The position numbers and the translations under genes were made by a program. The notes under the pieces are model-generated. The model saw nothing but the letters and a program-made list of their open reading frames with translations, had not been told where the DNA came from and made no database searches. From Oscillospiraceae bacterium (lineage in GTDB: Bacteria; Bacillota; Clostridia; Oscillospirales; Ruminococcaceae), in contig CP107210.1 in assembly GCA_025757985.1 (NCBI GenBank), positions 1,426,001-1,490,000 of the forward strand: a DNA stretch of 64,000 nt, given 5' to 3'. Positions 17,412-27,118 of the stretch are shown here, one piece after another. Position 1 is the first letter of the stretch, and every line of letters begins with the position of its first letter.

Positions 17412-19385
17412 GTGCAGTATTCTGATGAACATTTGCGCTATCTGCGCCTGCTTTCCCAAAAATACAAGACGGTGGCCGCAGCCGCCAGCGAGATCATCCG
17501 CATCGAGGCGCTGCTGCGCCTGCCCAAGGGCACCGAGCATTTTATGAGTGATCTGCACGGCGAGCATGAGGCGTTTGTACATATCCTGAACAGCGCATCG
17601 GGCGTTATCCGTGAGAAGATCGACACTGTGCTGGGGCCTGATGTCCCCGCCGAGGAGCGCGCTGAGCTGGCAACGCTGGTCTACTATCCCAATCAAAAGC
17701 TGCCGGAATTGAAGGCGCGCCAGCCTGATCTGCACGCATGGTACCGCCTGACGCTGCTGCGGCTGATCGACCTGTGCCGGTTCGTTTCCAGCAAGCACAC
17801 CCGCGACCATGTGCGCCGCTGCCTGCCCCAGAACTGCGGCTACATTCTGGACGAGCTGCTCCACGCCCATTTTGAGGACCACGACAAGGACCAGTACTAC
17901 GGTGAGATCATCGAGAGCATCCTGCGCTATGACCGCGCTGACGCCTACATCGTGCGGTTCTGTGAGGTCATCAAGCGGCTGGCCGTTGACCGGCTGCATA
18001 TCGTGGGCGACCTGTTTGACCGCGGCCCGCGCCCCGACCGTATTCTCGACAGCCTGATGGCGCACCATCAGGTGGACATCCAGTGGGGCAACCATGATGT
18101 TGTCTGGATGGGGGCCGCTGCCGGCAGCCCATTGTGCATTATGACGGTGCTGAAAACAACGCTGGCCTACAACAACCTTGACACGCTGGAAGGCGGCTAC
18201 GGCATCAGCCTGCGCCAGCTCGAGCGCTTTGCCCAGAGCACCTACGCTGACTCCGATGTGTCGCGCTGGATGCCCCACGCCGACCCGCGCACGGCGGCCG
18301 GTGATTTGAACGCCGCCGCCCGGATGCACAAGGCCGTAACCGTGATGATGCTCAAGCTTGAGGCACAGGTCATCGCCCGCAACCCGGATTTCGATCTGCA
18401 GGGCCGCGACTTTTTGAACCATATTGATTTTGCAGCAGGCACGGTGGATTACCACGGCACCGTCTATCCCCTGCTGGACTGCGACTTCCCGACTGTGGAC
18501 CCCGCCGCGCCGACCACGCTCACCGCCGAGGAGGCGCATGTCATCGCCGGGCTGGTGCGCAGCTTTGCCGAGAGCGAGCGTCTGCAGCGCCATGTGCAGT
18601 TCCTCTACGCGCACGGCGCGTTTTACAAGATCTGCAACGGCAACCTGCTCTACCACGGCGCCGTACCGATGACCGAGGACGGCGCCTTTGCAGCCATCCG
18701 GTTTGAGGGAGTGGCGCGCAGCGGCAAGCAGCTGTTTGACTACTGCGACCGCCGTGCCCGGCAGGGCTACAGTGCGCCGCCGGGCAGCCCGGCGCGGCTG
18801 GCCGGGCAGGACTTTTTGTGGTATCTGTGGTGCGGTGCCAAATCGCCGCTTTTCGGCCGCAGCGCCATGACGACCTTTGAACGGCTCTACGTTGCCGACC
18901 CCGCCGCCCACCGGGAGATCAAGGACCCCTACTATAAGCATATCGCCGCGCTGGACACGGCCGAGCGCATTTTGCGGGAGTTCGGCCTTGCGGGTGCAGG
19001 CTGCCACATCGTCAACGGCCATGTGCCGGTCCGTGCCATCGAGGGGGAAAGCCCCATCAAGGGCGGCGGGCGGCTCATCATCATTGACGGCGGCTTCTGC
19101 CGTGCTTATCACCAGCGCACCGGCATTGCGGGCTATACGCTGGTCTACAACTCGCGCGGACTGATCCTGCGCACCCACCAGCCGTTTGAAAGCGCCGAGA
19201 AGGCCATCCATGAGGATGAGGACATCGCAAGCAAGAGCGAATATATCTACACGGCACCCCAGCGCATCCTTGTGCGCGACACCGATGAGGGCGGCCGCAA
19301 GCAGGCGCTGATCCGCGACCTCTGCGCCCTTGTGGAGGCCTACCAGACCGGCGTGCTGCCGCAGGGTGTGGCACAGGAAATGTGA
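17412..19385 (+). CDS. fbp: Class III fructose-1,6-bisphosphatase
   Basis: This 657-residue enzyme of the Firmicutes-type class III family dephosphorylates fructose-1,6-bisphosphate in gluconeogenesis. The calcineurin-like metal sites are seen as FMSDLHGEHE near residue 44, GDLFDRGPRPD near 200 and WGNHD near 225. Translation starts at GTG 17412, with AAGGAG 8 bases upstream; no ATG gives the full conserved N-terminus (QYSDEHLRYLRLLSQKY). With PEP carboxykinase 2 kb downstream it forms a gluconeogenic neighbourhood, though the two are separately transcribed. Confidence 0.94.
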   Translation: MQYSDEHLRYLRLLSQKYKTVAAAASEIIRIEALLRLPKGTEHFMSDLHGEHEAFVHILNSASGVIREKIDTVLGPDVPAEERAELATLVYYPNQKLPELKARQPDLHAWYRLTLLRLIDLCRFVSSKHTRDHVRRCLPQNCGYILDELLHAHFEDHDKDQYYGEIIESILRYDRADAYIVRFCEVIKRLAVDRLHIVGDLFDRGPRPDRILDSLMAHHQVDIQWGNHDVVWMGAAAGSPLCIMTVLKTTLAYNNLDTLEGGYGISLRQLERFAQSTYADSDVSRWMPHADPRTAAGDLNAAARMHKAVTVMMLKLEAQVIARNPDFDLQGRDFLNHIDFAAGTVDYHGTVYPLLDCDFPTVDPAAPTTLTAEEAHVIAGLVRSFAESERLQRHVQFLYAHGAFYKICNGNLLYHGAVPMTEDGAFAAIRFEGVARSGKQLFDYCDRRARQGYSAPPGSPARLAGQDFLWYLWCGAKSPLFGRSAMTTFERLYVADPAAHREIKDPYYKHIAALDTAERILREFGLAGAGCHIVNGHVPVRAIEGESPIKGGGRLIIIDGGFCRAYHQRTGIAGYTLVYNSRGLILRTHQPFESAEKAIHEDEDIASKSEYIYTAPQRILVRDTDEGGRKQALIRDLCALVEAYQTGVLPQGVAQEM

Positions 19386-19413
19386 TTGAAATTTGCGCCG
19401 TTTGCATTATAAT
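19386..19413 (+). promoter_or_regulatory. Promoter of the C69 dipeptidase gene
   Basis: TTGAAA, a 16-base spacer and TATAAT start immediately after the fbp stop codon. Confidence 0.65.
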
Positions 19414-19431
19414 AGGAACCGGATGGGTGCT

Positions 19432-19458
19432 GTAGGGGCCGGGTATGCCCGGCCCGCG
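19432..19458. repeat. Single GTAGGGGC palindromic repeat
   Basis: GTAGGGGCCGGGTATGCCCG and its following GCCC match the left half of the paired repeat at 2611-2696 with one change in the loop. It lies in the 5' leader of the dipeptidase gene. Confidence 0.7.
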
Positions 19459-19533
19459 GCTTTCCCGTAAAATGTCGTTTGCCGTCAGGCTGCACCCCGT
19501 CCGTGTAGAGTATAAAAAGGAGAGGATTTGCAA

Positions 19534-20976
19534 ATGCCTTGTACAACCATTCTGGTCGGCAAAAACGCATCGTATGACGGCTCCACTATGATCGCCCGCA
19601 ACGATGACTCCGGCTCCGGCCATTTCACTGCCAAAAAGCTCGCTGTGTTCCAACCGAAGGACTACCCTGCGGTATATAAGTCGGTGATTTCTGGCGTTGA
19701 GATACCCCTGCCCGCAGGCGGCCTGCGGATGACCGCTGTGCCTAACGCTGTGGAGGGCAAGGGCCTGTGGGCTGCCAGCGGCGTGAACGCTGCCAATGTC
19801 GGCATGACCGCCACCGAGACCATCACCTCCAACCCGCGCGTGCTGGGGGCCGACCCGCTCGTCAAGGGCGGCATCGGCGAGGAGGACATCGTTTATCTGG
19901 TCCTGCCCTACATCCGCTCCGCGCGTGAGGGTGTACACCGCCTCGGCAGCCTGCTGGAGCAGTACGGCACCTATGAGATGAACGGCATCGCCTTTCAGGA
20001 TACGAACGAGATCTGGTGGCTGGAGACGATCGGCGGCCACCACTGGATGGCCCGCCGCGTGCCCGATGATGTGTATGTCGTCATGCCCAACCAGCTGGGG
20101 CTGGATATGCTGGATCTGGACGATGCACTGGGCGAGCAGAAGGACTTTATCTGCTCTGCCGATCTGCGTGAGTTTATCAACCGGTATCATCTGGACCTTG
20201 CACAGGGCGGTGCGCTGAACCCGCGCGATGCCTTCGGCAGCCATGACGATGCCGACCATGTCTACAACACGCCCCGCGGCTGGTACATGCTGCGCTATTT
20301 CAACCCCAACACCTTCGCATGGGACGGCCCCGATGCCGATTTCACGCCGCGCTCCGACGATCTGCCATGGTGCATGGTGCCGGAGAAAAAGATCACGCCG
20401 GAGGACATCAAGTATGTGCTGTCCTCCCATTATCAGGGCACGCCCTACGACCCCTACGCAGCTACGGCGGCCGAAAAGGGCATCTACCGCCCCATCGGCG
20501 TAAACCGCAACGACTTTATGGCACTGCTGCAGCTCCGCCCCGATATGCCGGAGGATTTCCGCGCTGTGGAATGGCTGGCCTTTGCGTCCAACGCCTTCAA
20601 CACGATGCTGCCCCTCTATGCCAATGTGGACACTGCGCCGGAATATCTGGCCAACACCACCGGGGATGTCTCCACCGACAACTTCTATTGGGCCAGCCGT
20701 CTGCTGGCCGCGATGGCCGATGCGTCCTACGCAAAGTCAGTGTTCCACATTGAGCGCTACACCCTGAGCGTTGGTGCGAAGGCAAACCACATCATCAACA
20801 CCTGTGACGATGCCCAGCGTGCCGAGACCGACCCCGCCGCCCGCGCCGCCCTGCGCGAAAAGGCAAACGCGGATCTGGCCGCGATGGCGAAGGCAGAAAC
20901 GACCGACACACTGAACAAGGTCCTGTTTGAGCTGAGCAGCGGCATGAAGAACGCTTATTCGCGCTCGGATGCGTAA
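19534..20976 (+). CDS. pepD: C69-family dipeptidase
   Basis: This 480-residue enzyme belongs to peptidase family C69 (Ntn hydrolases), which cleaves a broad range of dipeptides. The N-terminal MPCTTILVGKNAS places Cys3 as the self-exposed nucleophile, followed by the conserved YDGSTMIARNDDSG. No signal peptide is seen. The ATG at 19534 with AGGAGAGG upstream is preferred over a TTG six bases earlier. The gene is monocistronic between its own promoter and terminator. Confidence 0.9.
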   Translation: MPCTTILVGKNASYDGSTMIARNDDSGSGHFTAKKLAVFQPKDYPAVYKSVISGVEIPLPAGGLRMTAVPNAVEGKGLWAASGVNAANVGMTATETITSNPRVLGADPLVKGGIGEEDIVYLVLPYIRSAREGVHRLGSLLEQYGTYEMNGIAFQDTNEIWWLETIGGHHWMARRVPDDVYVVMPNQLGLDMLDLDDALGEQKDFICSADLREFINRYHLDLAQGGALNPRDAFGSHDDADHVYNTPRGWYMLRYFNPNTFAWDGPDADFTPRSDDLPWCMVPEKKITPEDIKYVLSSHYQGTPYDPYAATAAEKGIYRPIGVNRNDFMALLQLRPDMPEDFRAVEWLAFASNAFNTMLPLYANVDTAPEYLANTTGDVSTDNFYWASRLLAAMADASYAKSVFHIERYTLSVGAKANHIINTCDDAQRAETDPAARAALREKANADLAAMAKAETTDTLNKVLFELSSGMKNAYSRSDA

Positions 20977-21003
20977 GAAGCCTGCATAAAAAAGGATGCC
21001 CCC

Positions 21004-21034
21004 GCCGCACGGCCCGCTGCCGTGCGGCTTTTTT
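21004..21034 (+). terminator. Terminator of the dipeptidase gene
   Basis: A perfect GCCGCACGG/CCGTGCGGC stem with a 7-base loop is followed by six T. Confidence 0.9.
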
Positions 21035-21078
21035 GCACTTTTTAACAATAATGTCACAATCTTTGCAGAATTTTCAAC

Positions 21079-21107
21079 TTGCTTTTATACCGGAATCTTT
21101 GTATAAT
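21079..21107 (+). promoter_or_regulatory. Promoter of pckA
   Basis: TTGCTT, a 17-base spacer and TATAAT precede an 86-base leader in which ATGGGG at 21117 can pair with CCCCAT at 21152. Confidence 0.65.
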
Positions 21108-21193
21108 AAATGTCAGGATGGGGCACTAGGAGGCTGACTTAGTCCCCTGCTCCCCATTCAGCCAAAAGTATAGAGAAAGAGGTATATGTAAAC

Positions 21194-22799
<1,606 letters not shown>

Positions 22800-22826
22800 T
22801 TTGAGCGAAACTGCTTGAAGAACCAG

Positions 22827-22998
22827 GGCAACACCGCACAATTCCCGCCTGACGGCTTAAGCACCGCTCCGGCGGCTGCGGCACGGCATCTGCGTTGCCA
22901 AAATGCTCGATAATACACAAAGTATTATCTGCGCTTTTGGCTTAGCAGTTGCCGCACCTCGCGCGCCGTATCGGCACTTAGAATTATGCGGTATTGCC
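22827..22998. mobile_element. 172-bp MITE-like element, copy C
   Basis: Again exactly 172 bp and nearly identical to copy B. The flanks are CCAG (left) and CTAG (right), one mismatch from a 4-bp target duplication. It sits in the 3' untranslated region of pckA, upstream of the terminator. Confidence 0.85.
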
Positions 22999-23008
22999 CT
23001 AGCATAAT

Positions 23009-23055
23009 AAACCGCCCGCATGTCACAGCATTGTGATATGCGGGCGGTTTTTGTT
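23009..23055 (+). terminator. Terminator of pckA
   Basis: A 13-bp perfect stem AAACCGCCCGCAT/ATGCGGGCGGTTT is followed by T-rich sequence. Confidence 0.88.
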
Positions 23056-23127
23056 TTGCGGCCGGCGGAGCATTGCCCGCCCGCGCTGCGTTACGGTAGC
23101 CGCACATTTCCCCTCGCAAATACAAAA

Positions 23128-23158
23128 ACACCGCGCTGTGTTTTCCACAGCGCGGTGT
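23128..23158 (-). terminator. Terminator of glmM
   Basis: A perfect 13-bp ACACCGCGCTGTG/CACAGCGCGGTGT stem is followed on the minus strand by TTTTGTATTTG. It lies 20 bases past the glmM stop. Confidence 0.85.
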
Positions 23159-23177
23159 AAAGCTTATTCTCGAAAAA

Positions 23178-24563
23178 TCAGAGCGCGTAGCCCTTGGTCT
23201 TGATGACATCCACGACCTGCGCAACATACCGCTCGCAGGTCTCATGCTCAGGGGCCTCGACCATGACGCGGACCAGCGGCTCGGTACCGGACTCACGGAC
23301 CAGAATGCGGCCGGTATCGCCCAGTGCCTCGGCCACGGCCTTGACGGCGGCCTGCACATCGGCGTCGTCCTGCGCAGCACGCTTGTCAGTGACCTTCACA
23401 TTCGTGAGCACCTGCGGGTAGATCTTCAGCGGGGCGGCCAGCTCGCTCATCGGCTTTTTCTTGGCCAGCATGACCTCCATCATCTTCAGGCTCGTCAGGA
23501 TGCCGTCACCGGTGCTGGCGTACTTGGAGAAGATGATGTGGCCGCTCTGCTCGCCGCCGATGCGGCAGCCGTTTTTCGCCATATACTCATACACATACTT
23601 GTCGCCCACGGCGGTCTTGGCGTAGTCGATGCCCTGCTCATCAAAAGCCTTGTACAGGCCGAAGTTGGACATGACGGTGGTGACGACCGTGTTGGTGATA
23701 AGCTTGCCGCGCTCTTTCATATAGCAGCCGTAGATGTACAGGATATGGTCACCGGTGATGACATTGCCCTTTTCATCCACGCAGAGGCAGCGGTCGGCAT
23801 CGCCGTCATAGGCAAAGCCGATGTCAAGGTGATTCTCGACAACGAACTTCTGCAGCCCCTCAATGTGGGTGGAGCCGGCGTTGAGGTTGATGTTCAGGCC
23901 GTTGGGCTTATTGTTGATGACATAGGTGTCGGCGCCCAGTGCGTCAAAGACGCTCTTGGCAATGTTCCAGCTGGAGCCGTTGGCGCAGTCCAGACCGACC
24001 TTGACGCCGCGGAAGGAGTAGATACCCAAGCTGATCAGGTACCCCATGTAGCGGTTGCGGCCAGCCACATAGTCCACAGTGCAGCCCACATGGTCGCGGC
24101 TGGCAAAGGGCAGCTCCGGCCAGTCCTGATCAAAGAGGTGCAGCTTGCCGTCGAGGTAATCCTCGACCAGCAGCAGCGTTTCCTCGTCCATCTTCTCGCC
24201 GTAGCAGTCAATGAGCTTGATACCGTTGTCATAGTAGGGGTTGTGGCTGGCCGAGATCATGATGCCGCAGTCGAAATCGTCCACGCGGGCGATGTAGGCA
24301 ACGCTCGGGGTGGTGGTGACATGCAGCAGATAGGCATCGGCGCCGCTGGCGGTCAGGCCCGCGACAAGGCTATACTCAAACATGTAGGAGCTGCGGCGGG
24401 TATCCTTGCCGATGACGATGCGCGGGGCAGTCGTCTCGCCGTTGCGCTGGCGCAGCATGCCGTAGTACCAGCCCAGAAAACGGCCGACCTTGTAGGCGTG
24501 ATCGGCGGTCAGCGTGACGCCGGCCTCCCCGCGGAAGCCGTCAGTGCCAAAATATTTTCCCAT
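23178..24563 (-). CDS. glmM: Phosphoglucosamine mutase
   Basis: This 461-residue enzyme interconverts glucosamine-6-phosphate and glucosamine-1-phosphate on the way to UDP-GlcNAc for peptidoglycan. The phosphoserine loop is seen as MISASHNPYYDNGIKL, the Mg-binding loop as DGDADRCL and the phosphate-binding C-terminus as RILVRESGTEPLVRVMVE. The start MGKYFGTDGFRG at 24563 fits the family's conserved N-terminus; an upstream in-frame extension is not supported. Spacing to the weak AGGGA ribosome site is about 12 bases. Confidence 0.93.
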   Translation of the reverse strand: MGKYFGTDGFRGEAGVTLTADHAYKVGRFLGWYYGMLRQRNGETTAPRIVIGKDTRRSSYMFEYSLVAGLTASGADAYLLHVTTTPSVAYIARVDDFDCGIMISASHNPYYDNGIKLIDCYGEKMDEETLLLVEDYLDGKLHLFDQDWPELPFASRDHVGCTVDYVAGRNRYMGYLISLGIYSFRGVKVGLDCANGSSWNIAKSVFDALGADTYVINNKPNGLNINLNAGSTHIEGLQKFVVENHLDIGFAYDGDADRCLCVDEKGNVITGDHILYIYGCYMKERGKLITNTVVTTVMSNFGLYKAFDEQGIDYAKTAVGDKYVYEYMAKNGCRIGGEQSGHIIFSKYASTGDGILTSLKMMEVMLAKKKPMSELAAPLKIYPQVLTNVKVTDKRAAQDDADVQAAVKAVAEALGDTGRILVRESGTEPLVRVMVEAPEHETCERYVAQVVDVIKTKGYAL

Positions 24564-24610
24564 AGTAAACACTTGTCCCTTCAAATAAAGGTGAAATTTG
24601 TGGTAAAGCA

Positions 24611-24660
24611 ATATGATATAATATCATTCTTAGTATACCACTTTATGCCGCAGATGACAA
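24611..24660 (-). promoter_or_regulatory. Promoter and leader palindrome of glmM
   Basis: On the minus strand TTGTCA, a 17-base spacer and TATACT (24632-24660) are followed in the transcribed leader by a perfect palindrome ATGATATAATATCAT (24611-24625). This site could be an operator just downstream of the start point. Confidence 0.6.
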
Positions 24661-24667
24661 GTCCGCA

Positions 24668-25126
24668 TTATTGGCAGGCGGTGTATCGGTGCAGTATTGC
24701 GGTGCAGCCCTCCAGCACATCCCGCCAGGTGGCCGAGAAATCCCCGGCATACCACGGGTCGGCCACATCGCCCGGGCGGGCGGTGTAGTCGAGCAGACGA
24801 TGGATCTTTCCCTCCGGGTCACCGCCGCAGATGCGCAGCATATTGCGGATGTTGGCACTGTCCATGCCGATGAGCAGGTCGTAGCGGTCATAGTCTGCCC
24901 GGGTCAACTGACGCGCCGCATGCCCGGTGCAGGGGATGCCGTGGGCCGCAAGCTCCCGCCGCGCCGGCGGATAGACCGGGTTGCCGATCTCCTCGGTGCT
25001 GGTCGCAGCGGAGTCAATAACAAATCGCTCCCCTGACCCGGCCTTGGCGGCTAAATCTTTCATCACAAACTCCGCCATCGGACTGCGGCAGATGTTGCCG
25101 TGGCAAACGAAAAGTACTTTTATCAT
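24668..25126 (-). CDS. Low-molecular-weight protein-tyrosine phosphatase
   Basis: The 152-residue cytoplasmic phosphatase shows the P-loop VCHGNICRS (CX5R with the nucleophile Cys) at residues 8-16 and the general acid Asp in DPWYAGDF near residue 120. Its first ten codons form one arm of a 21-bp direct repeat whose other copy lies at 30632-30652 with the remnant of an older start. An inserted island therefore supplies the present upstream region and the ribosome binding site AAGGAG, which lies inside the end of the island's excisionase frame. Original promoter control has been lost or replaced. Confidence 0.92.
   Translation of the reverse strand: MIKVLFVCHGNICRSPMAEFVMKDLAAKAGSGERFVIDSAATSTEEIGNPVYPPARRELAAHGIPCTGHAARQLTRADYDRYDLLIGMDSANIRNMLRICGGDPEGKIHRLLDYTARPGDVADPWYAGDFSATWRDVLEGCTAILHRYTACQ
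25096..25116. repeat. attL-like direct repeat of island A
   Basis: Twenty-one bases beginning TGCCGTGGCAAACG are identical to 30632-30652, and similarity continues to the ATG of the phosphatase gene. The repeat covers the codons for the conserved phosphatase P-loop start (FVCHG). Confidence 0.85.
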
Positions 25127-25130
25127 TGTT

Positions 25131-25511
25131 TTATTTCTCCTTGATTTGCCCCGAAATGCCCTGTTTTGCGAAGGATTTCGAGGATTTGTAAAATGTGTAT
25201 TTTTGCTGGCATGGAACCTTTGCTACTTTTCCATTCTTTGCAGGCTTGGTTGACCATAAGAACCACAGCTTTTTTTCTTTAATTCTTCCACTGTCATATC
25301 TCCCATCTTGCTCACCCCCCTTCTTCTTGATTCTCCTGTTATTTAAGGAACTTCTGACAAGCCATTCCTTATAGGCTTCAATCGGAATTAAGATTTTTGC
25401 TCCGATTCTGATAGTTGGAAATCCCGGTTCCTTTACAAGCTCATAGGCTTTCGGAAGTGAAATCCCCATCTGTGCAGACAATTCCTGAACACTCATGGTT
25501 GTCTTTTTCAT
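25131..25511 (-). CDS. Excisionase-like HTH protein joined to a primase-like remnant
   Basis: Residues 1-60 (MKKTTMSVQELSAQMG... to PIEAYKEWL) form the small winged HTH of Tn916-type excisionases, with the PTIRIGAKILIP wing. Such proteins normally stop near residue 65-75. Here the frame runs on to residue 126 through EKKLWFLWSTKPAKNGKVAKVP, which resembles the N-terminus of mobile-element primases, and stops five bases from the phosphatase start. This is probably a deletion fusion of xis with a primase gene. The true excisionase start at 25511 was chosen on homology, as the frame is open upstream. Confidence 0.65.
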   Translation of the reverse strand: MKKTTMSVQELSAQMGISLPKAYELVKEPGFPTIRIGAKILIPIEAYKEWLVRSSLNNRRIKKKGGEQDGRYDSGRIKEKKLWFLWSTKPAKNGKVAKVPCQQKYTFYKSSKSFAKQGISGQIKEK

Positions 25512-25690
25512 TACAATTCCTCCAATCTTAGTTATTTTGGTGTCCGTCTCATCACAATGCAGTTTCAGCACAACCGCTCTTGGCAGGTTACCAGTCCCGG
25601 CAGTTAGCACCGACTTACGAAGTGAGAACGGGATGAAGTTTTCAAGGTGCGATTTCAAAAATCTGTTGTACTGTTTTGTAAAGATTTTTG

Positions 25691-25770
25691 TTGTTTTCAA
25701 GGGTATTTTAGTATATAATATAACCGAAATCTAAAAACTAACGGTAACGCTAACGGTTACGGATTAACGA
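25691..25770 (+). promoter_or_regulatory. Promoter followed by tandem TAACGG hexamers
   Basis: TTGTTT, a 17-base spacer and TATAAT (25691-25719) are followed by four head-to-tail hexamers TAACGG, TAACGC, TAACGG, TTACGG at 25739-25762 and a further TAACGA at 25765. The array sits between the start point and the ATG at 25791. Confidence 0.6.
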
Positions 25771-25790
25771 TAGGTTTGTGAGGTGAGAAG

Positions 25791-26930
25791 ATGCCATTTA
25801 ACTGGAACGGAGACTATATTCCGTCTAAGGCAGATAAAACAACAGACATATTGGGTTCAAAAGAAATAGGTGGTATCGGACAACTCATATATCACCCATT
25901 CAGATTTGCAAGTTATGATATCAGCTATGATGGAAAAGATTACTGTGCCTATCCCGTATGCAAGAAGGGGCAAGAACCAACATTTCCTAATGATGATACT
26001 CTGACAGGACGAGGAATCCTTGTAAGCCTATGTAATCTTGCAAAGGTAATAGACAGCTTTGAGAACGAGATTCCTAAAGAACAACTTATAGTCAGATGGT
26101 GCATGGAGAATATGCATCCTTACAGCATTGACTTTATCCACTCAGAACTTATAGAAAATTTTGATATCAATACCATTGACGCAGAAATGGGCGAGCATGA
26201 TGGAATCTTTGAGATTGACAGATTTATGAGTGATTTAGGAAAACTTTATAATGCCGTCCGATTCTATGTTGCACTTGAAGGAATTCTATTTGCCGAAGAT
26301 GATGTAGCATATAATCTTTATGAAGAAGGACGATACTTTGAAAGTTACTCCTACTTTGAGAAATACAAACATGCAGTTCCCGAAGTACCGGATGATGTAG
26401 TTGGTGAACCATACACTCCTCAGGAACTGTTGGAAAGCATGATGCGTACTAATCAGTACATAGAAGAACATCCTGTAGAACAGCCACTGGAAGGTTCGTT
26501 TGATTTTAACAACAATCCCTATGATGATTATGACGAGCTTCGGAAAACGCTTGCAGACTTTATTCCGGAATTCAATATGAAGTTAAAACTTAATTCTGCT
26601 ACCGGAAGATATGAATTTTCTGCTGATATTGATTCCGTGTTTGATATAGCGTGGTACACTCTCGCAAGAATGATTTCAGAAGACCCTGCTCTTGAAAATA
26701 GAGTCAATAATGATTCAAGACCAGAAGGCATTATGATATGCTGCCATAACTGTGGCAAATTTATAATAAGGAAAAGTAACAGACAGGAATTTTGTGATTC
26801 TGAAGAATGTCAGAAAGTTAGAAATGCTCGAAAACAGAAAGCCTATCGTGAACGAAAAGCATCTGAAAAGGCTCATTTGGCACAGAAAAAAGGACAAAAT
26901 TCAAAACAATCTGACGCAAGACCAGATTAA
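25791..26930 (+). CDS. Zinc-ribbon protein of unknown function on island A
   Basis: The 379-residue protein is acidic and mainly helical by appearance. It ends in a four-Cys zinc ribbon (CCHNCGKFIIRKSNRQEFC and a further Cys in SEECQKVR near residues 319-340) followed by a very basic tail. This end resembles the CGNR-type or DUF6076-type ribbons seen in Clostridia mobile elements; the assignment is tentative. The start follows GAGGTGAGAAG directly. It sits between an excisionase and a restriction-modification gene, so a regulatory or defence accessory role is possible. Base composition is AT-rich, unlike the core genes. Confidence 0.6.
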   Translation: MPFNWNGDYIPSKADKTTDILGSKEIGGIGQLIYHPFRFASYDISYDGKDYCAYPVCKKGQEPTFPNDDTLTGRGILVSLCNLAKVIDSFENEIPKEQLIVRWCMENMHPYSIDFIHSELIENFDINTIDAEMGEHDGIFEIDRFMSDLGKLYNAVRFYVALEGILFAEDDVAYNLYEEGRYFESYSYFEKYKHAVPEVPDDVVGEPYTPQELLESMMRTNQYIEEHPVEQPLEGSFDFNNNPYDDYDELRKTLADFIPEFNMKLKLNSATGRYEFSADIDSVFDIAWYTLARMISEDPALENRVNNDSRPEGIMICCHNCGKFIIRKSNRQEFCDSEECQKVRNARKQKAYRERKASEKAHLAQKKGQNSKQSDARPD

Positions 26931-26938
26931 TGTACATT

Positions 26939-26975
26939 ATTCTCTATAAGCTATTTGTATGTGATTATAGAGAAT
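26939..26975. promoter_or_regulatory. Perfect 11-bp inverted repeat upstream of the restriction gene
   Basis: ATTCTCTATAA at 26939-26949 pairs with TTATAGAGAAT at 26965-26975. It lies 8 bases after the zinc-ribbon gene and 143 bases before the restriction gene. It could be a weak terminator or a control site; no T run follows. Confidence 0.5.
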
Positions 26976-27118
26976 TATAAGAAAATAGCCTTTTATCTTG
27001 GCTGACGGAATACCCCCTATGCAATTTCGCGGAAATATGCGTTTGAGGGGGCAACGGTCTCCAGACAAAAAATAACAGAGATAATTACTCCCCCATGGGG
27101 ATGAAGGAGGACATAAAA

